Positions 1 to 4,998 of a stretch of DNA of 6,718 bases are shown here, one piece after another (the stretch's first letter is position 1; each line of letters begins with the position of its first letter). The DNA lies in the NCBI GenBank assembly GCA_016932955.1, contig JAFGBV010000033.1:1-6718 (forward strand). The letters are read 5' to 3'. This stretch comes from Anaerolineales bacterium (lineage in GTDB: Bacteria; Chloroflexota; Anaerolineae; Anaerolineales; UBA4823). Under the pieces are notes generated by a model that saw nothing but the letters and a program-made list of their open reading frames with translations, was not told the DNA's origin and searched no databases. A program made the translations under genes and the position numbers.

Positions 1-761
1 ACACCCTCATACATGCCAACCAGAAGGCGTTTGAGGTAAAGTTCAAAAGAGATGCGCAGGAAGAGATCCTGTTTGAGCTGGTTGTGATACGTTGTGAACG
101 GCTTTGCCGCCGCGCCGCCGTAAATCGGCTGCAGGATCGGCGTTTCTACTTCCAGGAAACCGCGCTCATCGAAAAACCTCCGCAGGGCGCGTGTGATGGC
201 TGCCCGGGTGCGGAAGATCTCGCGCACATCCGGGTTGACAGCCAGATCCGCATAGCGCTGGCGGTAGCGTGTTTCCGGGTCGGAAAGCGTGGCATGGCGC
301 ACCACCTCTCCATCGACTACCTCATCCTTGGCTGCCGGAAGGGGCGTAACTGCCTTTGCCAGCATCTGGAAAGACTTAACCAGCAGGCTCACCTCACCTG
401 TGCGGGTGCGCGTAATCGTACCTTCCGCTTCAATGAAGTCCCCGAGGTCAAAGTCCTCCCGGAAGTGCTTGAGGCGTTCTTCGCCTAATTCATTCAGACG
501 CAGGAAAAGCTGTATCCGCCCGCTGGCATCTTCGATGTGGGCGAACGCGATTTTACCCATTGTGCGGATCGAGCGCAGGCGTCCTGCCAGGGTTGCTTCC
601 AGGGTCTCCTCTTTTTCCTTGTTCTCGATTTCTTCAAACGCCTGGATGGCGCCCCGGGTGGTGTGGGTGCGGTGAGCGCGGGTGGGAAAGGGTTCAATCC
701 CCTGTGCGCGCAGCTGGTGGATTTTCTCCACACGCAGTTTTTCGATTTCGTTTAGTTGCAT
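1..761 (-). CDS. lysS: Lysyl-tRNA synthetase, class II (N-terminal part, truncated by window edge)
   Basis: Charges tRNA-Lys with lysine in the cytoplasm, using ATP. The first 253 residues are visible and the 3' end lies outside the window. About residues 60-135 form the OB-fold anticodon-binding domain, seen as GRLRSIRTMGKIAFAHIED, GRIQLF and DLGDFIEAEG. The class II catalytic domain follows, with RYRQRYADLAVNPDVR (about 165-180) and motif 1 around GFLEVETPILQPIYGGAAAK (201-220). Motif 2 begins at LRISFELYLKRLLVGM (235-250) and the window ends there. Most bacterial LysRS have RIAPELYLKRL, so AP is replaced by SF while the glutamate is kept. I read this as a lineage variant, not damage. The ATG at 761-759 is preceded by GAGGAG at 771-766 with 4-base spacing. 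The gene lies 87 bases after greA on the same strand, with a terminator between them. The family call is very secure. Confidence 0.96.
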   Translation of the reverse strand, partial: MQLNEIEKLRVEKIHQLRAQGIEPFPTRAHRTHTTRGAIQAFEEIENKEKEETLEATLAGRLRSIRTMGKIAFAHIEDASGRIQLFLRLNELGEERLKHFREDFDLGDFIEAEGTITRTRTGEVSLLVKSFQMLAKAVTPLPAAKDEVVDGEVVRHATLSDPETRYRQRYADLAVNPDVREIFRTRAAITRALRRFFDERGFLEVETPILQPIYGGAAAKPFTTYHNQLKQDLFLRISFELYLKRLLVGMYEG

Positions 762-782
762 AATTCTCCTCTGCAGAATGCC

Positions 783-814
783 ATTATAAAACAGAAACGC
801 CCCGACCGAGTGAA
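783..814 (-). promoter_or_regulatory. Possible lysS promoter overlapping the greA terminator
   Basis: On the minus strand a perfect TATAAT lies at 788-783, about 20 bases before the lysS ATG. A start near 776 would give a leader of about 15 bases that still contains the GAGGAG ribosome-binding site. The -35 is poor: TTCACT (814-809) matches 4 of 6 but the spacer is 20 bases, and the 17-base position has no match. The site shares its bases with the T-tract of the greA terminator, so the TATAAT could be a chance product of that tract. Confidence 0.3.
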
Positions 815-825
815 CGGACGGGGCG
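786..825 (-). terminator. Rho-independent terminator of greA
   Basis: A 7-bp perfect GC stem, CGCCCCG (798-804) with CGGGGCG (819-825), can be extended inside by 3 bp (806-808 with 815-817) across an A-A mismatch, leaving a 6-base loop. Read on the minus strand, the stem is followed by TTTCTGTTTTA. It begins 24 bases after the greA stop at 851-849. The T-tract is broken by C and G, so partial read-through into lysS is plausible. Confidence 0.75.
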
Positions 826-848
826 CAGACAGCAGAAATGGCCCCGGG

Positions 849-1316
849 CTATTCCACCTTCAAGATTTCAATTTCGTAGGCGCCTTCAGGTGCGTTCACT
901 TTTACCCTGTCTCCGGGTTTATGACCCAAAACGGCTTTACCGATGGGCGATTCGTTGGAGATATACCCGTTCCTGGGATTCGCTTCAGCCGGACCTACAA
1001 TACGATAGTTTTCATCCTCATCGAAACCAACTTCACGGATCGTAACTTTTGAACCGATTTCGATATTATCAATCGATTTGGGACGATCTTCGATCACACG
1101 CGCTGTAGCAAGCAGGTATTGAAGTTCCTTGATGCGGCCTTCTGTAAAAGCCTGCTCGCGTTTGGCAGCTTCGTATTCGGCGTTATCGATCAGGTCGCCC
1201 CCTTCCATGGCCTCATGCAGACGCATGGCGATCTCTTCCCGTTTTTCGTTGAGAAGATGATCCAATTCATCCTGTAATTTTTTCTGTCCTTCTTTTGTCA
1301 AAAATGTTGTTGACAT
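849..1316 (-). CDS. greA: Transcription elongation factor GreA
   Basis: Binds in the secondary channel of RNA polymerase and stimulates cleavage of backtracked RNA, rescuing stalled complexes. At 155 residues it has the usual GreA length. The N-terminal coiled-coil finger (about 1-75) carries the tip sequence GGDLIDNAEYEAAKREQ. The acidic tip residues are Asp41 and Asp44; E. coli has Asp41 and Glu44, so the second acid is conservatively changed. The C-terminal FKBP-like domain (about 80-155) has the family stretch GYISNESPIGKAVLGHKPGD. The ATG at 1316-1314 follows GAGGAG (1325-1320) with a 3-base gap, a site almost identical to that of lysS. A promoter lies at 1355-1383. A greA-lysS pair is a familiar arrangement in several bacterial phyla. 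The identification is secure. Confidence 0.97.
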   Translation of the reverse strand: MSTTFLTKEGQKKLQDELDHLLNEKREEIAMRLHEAMEGGDLIDNAEYEAAKREQAFTEGRIKELQYLLATARVIEDRPKSIDNIEIGSKVTIREVGFDEDENYRIVGPAEANPRNGYISNESPIGKAVLGHKPGDRVKVNAPEGAYEIEILKVE

Positions 1317-1354
1317 TTTCTCCTCTTCACATCTTCCTGAGGGCCGTTTTGAAT

Positions 1355-1383
1355 ATCATATCAAATAGGTGGGGTATGATCAA
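1355..1383 (-). promoter_or_regulatory. Sigma-70-type promoter of greA
   Basis: Minus-strand -35 TTGATC (1383-1378, 4 of 6) and -10 TATGAT (1360-1355, 5 of 6) are separated by exactly 17 bases. Transcription would start near 1348, giving a leader of about 32 bases before the greA ATG. It is the best-formed promoter in the window and sits correctly for greA, and perhaps for lysS by read-through. Confidence 0.7.
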
Positions 1384-1419
1384 CGGATAATCAGTAGCTT
1401 TTTGATTGTTTCAGGAAGT

Positions 1420-1449
1420 AAATAAAAATCCCTCCAAGTGGAGCGATTT
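1420..1449 (-). terminator. Orphan terminator-like hairpin, minus direction
   Basis: CTCC (1432-1435) pairs with GGAG (1440-1443) around AAGT. An outer stem AAATC (1426-1430) with GATTT (1445-1449) continues it across a single C-C mismatch. On the minus strand it reads into TTATTTA after the stem's own TTT, the layout of an intrinsic terminator. No gene on the minus strand between here and cbiM is convincing, so either it ends an unrecognised short transcript or it shields the greA promoter. On the plus strand no T-run follows, so it is not a plus-strand terminator. Confidence 0.45.
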
Positions 1450-1675
1450 ACGTCTGGGCTAATCGGTCTTTAGCCGTTGTAATCAAAATAATATCATAAA
1501 CTCATACCGAATGCAAGTATTGTGGACGAAAAAAGCCCTAATTTATCAATTCTGTTGGCTGTATTCGCATATTCCAAAGCGTACAAGGTGATTGGGGCTA
1601 ACCTCGAAAGAAGTGTTTTGGCCTTGTCCGGTTTCTCTCTGTCCTCGATCACATTCGTGGTCTGATGAAGCAGGT

Positions 1676-1681
1676 TATAAT
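1676..1681 (+). promoter_or_regulatory. Possible -10 element for the cbiMQO operon
   Basis: A perfect TATAAT lies 69 bases before the cbiM ATG. No good -35 sits at 16-18 bases upstream (best TTCGTG at 1654-1659, 2 of 6), and there is no TG extension. If used, it would probably depend on an activator or another sigma context. It may be chance in AT-rich DNA. Confidence 0.25.
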
Positions 1682-1740
1682 CACAAAATGAGGCAAATAC
1701 AAACCATTGTTTTATAACGAGCCTATTCTTGTTCAGAAAT

Positions 1741-1745
1741 GGAGG
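1741..1745 (+). promoter_or_regulatory. Ribosome-binding site that sets the cbiM start at 1751
   Basis: GGAGG ends 5 bases before the ATG at 1751, a normal spacing. The in-frame ATG at 1739 overlaps this site and the one at 1769 is 23 bases away with no site of its own. The sequence therefore favours 1751, although protein conservation begins at the Met of 1769. Confidence 0.65.
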
Positions 1746-1750
1746 TTGAG

Positions 1751-2707
1751 ATGTATTCACCGGTTCCAATGCACATCCCCGATGGCTTTCTCTCTGTGCT
1801 TGTCTCATTGGTTCTGTGGGCACTTACCCTCCCGGTTCTTGCCATTTCACTCATTCAACTGAACCGGAATCTGGAGGAGCGGGAGGTGCCGCTGCTCGGT
1901 GTGCTGGCAGCAGCAATCTTTGCCGGTCAAATGCTGAACTTTACCGTGGTGGGCGGTACTTCCGGCCATTTGATGGGCGCTGCCATCGCAACAATCCTGG
2001 TTGGACCGTGGGCAGCGATCGTGGTCATGACGGCAGTGGTTGCCACCCAGGCCCTGATCTTCCAGGATGGCGGTCTGCTGGCGCTGGGCGGGAACCTGTT
2101 CAATATGGCGGTGATCGGCGTGGCAGTCGCATACCTTGTTTACCGCAGCCTAATGCGGGTTTCCGGCGGTAAGCAGTGGGGGATCTTTGTGGGCGGGTTC
2201 CTGGCTTCCTGGTTCTCGATCTTCATCGCATCACTGGCAGTGGGTCTGCAGCTGGCAGCGTCTGGCACCTCACCTGCCAACATCGCCTTGCCCGCCATGG
2301 CGGGCATCCATGCCCTGATCGGAATTGGCGAGGGTCTGATCACGCTCGGCACGCTGGCTTTTGTGTATGCTGTCCGTCGTGATCTGCTGCGGATCGGTGA
2401 GCCGCAGCCGGCTGGCAGCAGGGGAATATTGATCATTGGCTTTTTCCTGGCGCTTGTGCTGGCGGTTTTCTCCCCGCTGGCATCCAGCCATCCCGATGGG
2501 CTGGAATGGGTTGCTGAGCAGCGGGGGTTCATTGACACTGCGCGCAATGCACCGTACAATATCATCCCGGATTATGTATTTCCAGGGATCCAGAATGAGG
2601 CGGCAGCCACGATCATCGCGGGAATACTTGGGGTGCTGATTGTTACTACCGTGACAATTGGGGTAAGCCTTGCCAGGCGGAAGAAATCAACAGAGTCGAA
2701 CCAATAG
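1751..2707 (+). CDS. cbiM: CbiM/NikM-type cobalt/nickel transport protein with C-terminal PDGLE (CbiN/NikN-type) domain
   Basis: The substrate-specific membrane subunit of an ECF-type Co2+/Ni2+ importer. It has 318 residues from the ATG at 1751. The conserved family start MHIPDGFLS appears at residues 7-15. Counting from that Met, a second key His lies at position 67 in [11 protein letters not shown] (residue 73 here), matching the His2/His67 pair that binds the metal in characterised NikM. Several hydrophobic segments fill about residues 15-225, including [13 protein letters not shown]. After a basic linker, a C-terminal part with two membrane segments encloses [16 protein letters not shown], the PDGLE domain that works as the separate CbiN/NikN component elsewhere. 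Its presence suggests a fused MN protein. The stop codon directly precedes the cbiQ start. Sequence alone does not separate cobalt from nickel. The odd point is the six-residue extension (MYSPVP) before the metal-binding Met-His. Confidence 0.93.
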   Translation: MYSPVPMHIPDGFLSVLVSLVLWALTLPVLAISLIQLNRNLEEREVPLLGVLAAAIFAGQMLNFTVVGGTSGHLMGAAIATILVGPWAAIVVMTAVVATQALIFQDGGLLALGGNLFNMAVIGVAVAYLVYRSLMRVSGGKQWGIFVGGFLASWFSIFIASLAVGLQLAASGTSPANIALPAMAGIHALIGIGEGLITLGTLAFVYAVRRDLLRIGEPQPAGSRGILIIGFFLALVLAVFSPLASSHPDGLEWVAEQRGFIDTARNAPYNIIPDYVFPGIQNEAAATIIAGILGVLIVTTVTIGVSLARRKKSTESNQ

Positions 2708-3520
2708 ATGAGCAGTATTCCTTATGCGCTTGATCCATACCGCCCAGGAAACAGCTTCCTGCATGATCTGGATGCGCGCGTCAAGCTGGCGCTGACCCTG
2801 TTGTTCATCCTGGTCAGCGCTTTTCTGCCTGTGGGCGCCTGGCCGGCATACGTATTAATGGCGGCTTTGGTGTGGTCCTGGGCGCTGCTTTCGTCATTGG
2901 GCATTGGTTTTGTTCTTAAACGCTCTTTAATTGTCATCCCATTCGTGCTGGCCGCGCTGCCGCTGCCCTTCACACTTGCGAGCGAGGTAACCTGGCCGAT
3001 CCATGTGTTCGGCCTCGAGCTCACCCTCGGTCTGGCAGGCATCGAACGCCTGCTGACGATCGCCTTGAAGTCCTGGCTGTCGGTGCAGTCTGCCATCTTG
3101 CTGGCTGCCACCACGCGCTTGCCCGACCTGCTGGTCGCCTTGCGGTGGCTGCACGTTCCGCGCCTGCTGGTAATGGTGATTGGATTGATGTGGCGCTACA
3201 TGTTCCTGCTGGTCGAAGAGGCAGCCCGCCTGCTGCGTGCACGCCAGGCGCGCAGCGGCGCATCGCATTCTGTCGGCAGCCGGGCGGGAGGTTCGCTCCT
3301 GTGGCGCGCCAGGGTTGCAGGCGGGATGGCTGGAGGGCTTTTCCTGCGCTCAATCGAGCGCAGCGAGCGTGTCTATGCTGCCATGCTGGCGCGCGGTTAC
3401 GACGGCACCCCGCGCAGCCTGCCGCAGCCGGCTCCTTCCCGCCGTGACTGGGTGACGCTCTTTGCTGGCTCGTTCGTATTGTTACTGCTGCTGGCTCTGG
3501 GTCTGCTTTTGGGAGGTTAG
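2708..3520 (+). CDS. cbiQ: CbiQ-type energy-coupling (T) transmembrane subunit of cobalt/nickel ECF transporter
   Basis: The transmembrane coupling protein that links CbiM to the CbiO ATPase; 270 residues, normal for the family. The N-terminal HDLDARVK (19-26) is the conserved segment before the first helices. Hydrophobic segments run through about 27-165 and again at about 245-269. Two cytoplasmic coupling motifs, which in this family contact the ATPase grooves, are visible: RARQARSG (177-184) and ARGYDG (228-233). The first reads A-R-S-G instead of the usual A-R-G, while the second is canonical. The ATG immediately follows the cbiM TAG and no clear ribosome-binding site precedes it, so translation is probably coupled to cbiM. 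The gene is noticeably GC-rich, which produces many long spurious frames on both strands. Confidence 0.93.
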   Translation: MSSIPYALDPYRPGNSFLHDLDARVKLALTLLFILVSAFLPVGAWPAYVLMAALVWSWALLSSLGIGFVLKRSLIVIPFVLAALPLPFTLASEVTWPIHVFGLELTLGLAGIERLLTIALKSWLSVQSAILLAATTRLPDLLVALRWLHVPRLLVMVIGLMWRYMFLLVEEAARLLRARQARSGASHSVGSRAGGSLLWRARVAGGMAGGLFLRSIERSERVYAAMLARGYDGTPRSLPQPAPSRRDWVTLFAGSFVLLLLLALGLLLGG

Positions 3521-3525
3521 TTTTT

Positions 3526-4269
3526 ATGTCCTGTGTTGTTGAAATTCGTGATCTATCATTTTCCTATCCCGATGGCCATCTTGCGCTTCATGGGATCAAC
3601 CTGCAGATTGGCCACGGCGATCGTGTGGCGATGGTAGGTCCGAACGGCGCCGGGAAGTCAACCTTGCTGCTGCAGTTGAACGGTATCCTCCAGGGAGAAG
3701 GGCAGATCAGCATTGGAGATCTGCCGCTCAACAAGCAGAACCTGGGCCGCATCCGGGCGATGGTTGGTCTGGTGTTCCAGTCCCCAGATGACCAGCTTTT
3801 CTCACCCACGGTTTTTGAAGATGTTGCCTATGGACCGATTTATCAGGGCCTGGATAGAGATCAGATCCAGCAGCGAGTGGATTCTGCGCTCAAGGCGGTT
3901 GGCATGCTGGATTACAAAGATCGGGTCTCTTATCACCTCAGCACGGGCGAGAAGAAGCGTATCGCCATTGCCTCGGTGCTGTCGATGGAACCTCAGATCC
4001 TCGTCATGGACGAACCGACCGCCGGGCTGGACCCGCGCGCCCGCCGCCAGTTGATCCAGTTGCTGCAAGAGCTGCCTATCTCCATGCTGATCGCCTCGCA
4101 TGACCTGGCGATGGTGCAGGAGCTCTGCCCGCGCATGGTGGTGATGGACGGCGGGCAGATCGTTGGCGATGACAGCACGGATCGGCTGTTAGAGAATGAA
4201 ACCTTTCTTTACGAACACGGGCTTGAGCCGCTGCCGCGCCGGATACAGCGGCCGGAGGAGCTGGCCTGA
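3526..4269 (+). CDS. cbiO: CbiO-type ATP-binding subunit of cobalt/nickel ECF transporter
   Basis: The ABC ATPase that powers the importer; 247 residues. Walker A is GPNGAGKST (38-46, Lys44), the Q-loop glutamine is Gln85 in GLVFQSPDDQLFSPTVFEDV, the signature is LSTGEKKR (138-145), Walker B is ILVMDEP (158-164, catalytic Glu163), the D-loop is AGLD (166-169), and the switch histidine is His192 in IASHDL. The FQSPDDQLFS stretch is typical of ECF ATPases, which separates this protein from general ABC importers. The signature has T and E where the textbook form has G and Q (LSGGQ), a tolerated variant. The ATG at 3526 follows GGGAGG (3511-3516) inside the cbiQ tail with 9-base spacing. It is the only ATPase in the operon, so it would act as a homodimer. 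All catalytic residues are present. Confidence 0.95.
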   Translation: MSCVVEIRDLSFSYPDGHLALHGINLQIGHGDRVAMVGPNGAGKSTLLLQLNGILQGEGQISIGDLPLNKQNLGRIRAMVGLVFQSPDDQLFSPTVFEDVAYGPIYQGLDRDQIQQRVDSALKAVGMLDYKDRVSYHLSTGEKKRIAIASVLSMEPQILVMDEPTAGLDPRARRQLIQLLQELPISMLIASHDLAMVQELCPRMVVMDGGQIVGDDSTDRLLENETFLYEHGLEPLPRRIQRPEELA

Positions 4270-4304
4270 ATATTTCAGAAATAGATAGTCAACAAGAAAA
4301 AACT

Positions 4305-4334
4305 CTTACACAATATTGAAATACTTTCTATAAT
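4305..4334 (+). promoter_or_regulatory. Promoter candidate upstream of the GNAT gene
   Basis: CTTACA (4305-4310, 4 of 6 to TTGACA) and a perfect TATAAT (4329-4334) are separated by 18 bases. A start near 4341 would give a leader of about 177 bases before the acetyltransferase gene, spanning the mini-ORF and the inverted repeat. A second weaker pair, TTGAAA (4438-4443) and CATAAT (4463-4468), has a 19-base spacer. Lying in AT-rich DNA, either could be chance. Confidence 0.45.
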
Positions 4335-4362
4335 AGTAGATATCTCAAGTTGTTACATAAAC

Positions 4363-4451
4363 CCTAAAGGTCTTGCAATGATGGGTTATCCACTAAAAAC
4401 ATTTACAAACTCAATTATTATTGAAATTCTTAAACTTTTGAAACCTTTAGG
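4363..4451 (+). repeat. Widely spaced 9-bp perfect inverted repeat in the GNAT leader
   Basis: CCTAAAGGT (4363-4371) is the exact reverse complement of ACCTTTAGG (4443-4451), with 71 bases between. In RNA the right arm could pair with the left arm, and the left arm contains the AAAGG that would serve as ribosome-binding site for the mini-ORF at 4378. The right arm is followed by ATTTTCTATTTC, a T-rich tail. The arrangement could form a translational or transcriptional switch, but one 9-bp match in 250 bases of AT-rich DNA may also be chance. Confidence 0.4.
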
Positions 4452-4467
4452 ATTTTCTATTTCATAA
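4378..4467 (+). CDS. Possible 29-residue leader peptide or small protein
   Basis: An ATG ATG start at 4378 opens a 29-codon frame ending in TAA at 4465-4467. The product starts MMGYPLKTFT and ends LLKPLGFSIS. It has a hydrophobic/basic middle (IIIEILKLLK) that could form a short amphipathic or membrane helix. A weak ribosome-binding site, AAAGG (4366-4370), stands 7 bases before the ATG and lies inside the left arm of the inverted repeat; the right arm lies in the codons for K-P-L-G near the end. I do not recognise it. A frame this short occurs often by chance in AT-rich DNA. The main argument for it is the coincidence with the repeat. Confidence 0.25.
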   Translation: MMGYPLKTFTNSIIIEILKLLKPLGFSIS

Positions 4468-4517
4468 TCGCAACTTGCGTAAAGTAACTGATATTCTTCT
4501 CAAGAGGTTGAACAGCC

Positions 4518-4967
4518 ATGCAAAGCAATATTACCTACCGTGAAATCAGTGAAAAAGATATCCCCGTGCTTTTTGAGATCCGGACACAGACGCATGAAAA
4601 TCGTTTGACGCTTGAGGAGCTTGAAGCCCTGGATATCTCGGCGGAGTCGTTGAAGTACAGACTGCAGGGGACCTTCAAAGGCTGGCTTGCTGAAGTGGAT
4701 CGGCAAGCGGTTGGGTTTGCCATCGGCGATTGTGCTACCGGTGAATTATGGGTGATCGCTGTGTTACCGGACTTTATCGGGTTGGGGATCGGGTCCAGGC
4801 TGCTGACGATGGTGGAGGATTGGCTTTTCTCGCAGGGTTTTTCCCGGCTGTGGCTGACGACGGACATCGATAGGAGCCTGAGAGCTTACGACTTTTACCG
4901 CCATCAAGGCTGGCTGGATGATCGCATTGAGGATGGCCTGCGCTATATGTTTAAGAGGAAAGCTTAA
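4518..4967 (+). CDS. GNAT-family N-acetyltransferase
   Basis: Predicted to transfer an acetyl group from acetyl-CoA to an amine; the substrate is unknown. It has 149 residues, the normal size for a single GNAT domain. The N-terminus ITYREISEKDIPVLFEIRTQ is the usual first strand and helix. The acetyl-CoA motif A is WVIAVLPDFIGLGIGSRLL (78-96), and motif B is RAYDFYRHQGW (122-132), with Tyr127 in the place of the common catalytic or structural tyrosine. The first position of the Q/R-x-x-G-x-G motif is Ile87 here, while the glycines (90, 92) are kept. Phosphate contact is mainly backbone-mediated, so activity is still plausible. The ATG follows AAGAGG (4502-4507) with 10-base spacing. It is preceded by an AT-rich leader and followed 28 bases later by the next gene. 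Confidence 0.88.
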   Translation: MQSNITYREISEKDIPVLFEIRTQTHENRLTLEELEALDISAESLKYRLQGTFKGWLAEVDRQAVGFAIGDCATGELWVIAVLPDFIGLGIGSRLLTMVEDWLFSQGFSRLWLTTDIDRSLRAYDFYRHQGWLDDRIEDGLRYMFKRKA

Positions 4968-4985
4968 CAAACCGCACCGGGAATT

Positions 4986-4998
4986 GGAGATCATTTTG
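4986..4998 (+). promoter_or_regulatory. Ribosome-binding site and TTG start of the beta-helix protein
   Basis: GGAG (4986-4989) stands 6 bases before TTG (4996-4998). From this TTG the protein opens with a textbook signal peptide. The longer frame starting at the ATG of 4918 overlaps the acetyltransferase gene by 50 bases and would put 26 extra residues in front of the signal peptide, so the TTG is the better start. Confidence 0.75.

Larger units (their letters stand above)
1317..1750. other. Divergent, AT-rich intergenic region between greA and cbiM
   Basis: This 434-base gap separates minus-strand greA from the plus-strand transporter operon. It holds the greA ribosome-binding site and promoter (1320-1383), an orphan minus-direction hairpin with T-tract (1420-1449), a 6-bp hairpin GGCTAA/TTAGCC (1457-1475) of unclear meaning, a plus-strand TATAAT (1676-1681), and the cbiM ribosome-binding site (1741-1745). 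I found no cobalamin riboswitch B12-box motif, no tRNA, and no convincing gene between 1450 and 1740. Open frames there are short or overlap the cbiM start, and none resembles a family I know. Base composition is more AT-rich than the flanking genes. Confidence 0.6.

Noticed and set aside
690..702. GGGTTCAATCCCC resembling a tRNA T-arm
   Set aside because: It lies inside the lysS coding frame, and no acceptor, D or anticodon stems can be built around it.
1457..1475. GGCTAA/TTAGCC hairpin as a terminator or riboswitch stem
   Set aside because: It has only 6 bp, no T-run on either strand and no conserved riboswitch core nearby.
1374..1507. GTATGA (1374-1379) and TCATAC (1502-1507) as NikR-type half-sites
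   Set aside because: They are more than 120 bases apart, whereas a NikR dyad has about 16 bases between half-sites; the first is also within the greA promoter region.
1522..1665. 47-codon plus-strand frame from a GTG, with a moderately hydrophobic product
   Set aside because: There is no ribosome-binding site before the GTG and no family resemblance; the length is within chance expectation.
1494..1823. 109-codon minus-strand open frame over the cbiM start
   Set aside because: It overlaps 73 bases of the well-supported cbiM coding start on the opposite strand, and its translation resembles no family I know and changes character along its length.
2140..3455. Several long frames on both strands inside cbiM and cbiQ
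   Set aside because: They are shadows caused by GC-rich codons; their translations are rich in Arg, Ala, Pro and Gly without any family pattern, while the cbiM and cbiQ frames are clear.
4271..4283. TATTTC/GAAATA as the cbiO terminator
   Set aside because: The stem is AT-only with a one-base loop and no following T-run, so it cannot form a stable terminator.
4918..4995. Upstream ATG start (4918) for the beta-helix protein
   Set aside because: It would overlap the acetyltransferase gene and put 26 residues before a perfect signal peptide; the TTG at 4996 has its own ribosome-binding site.
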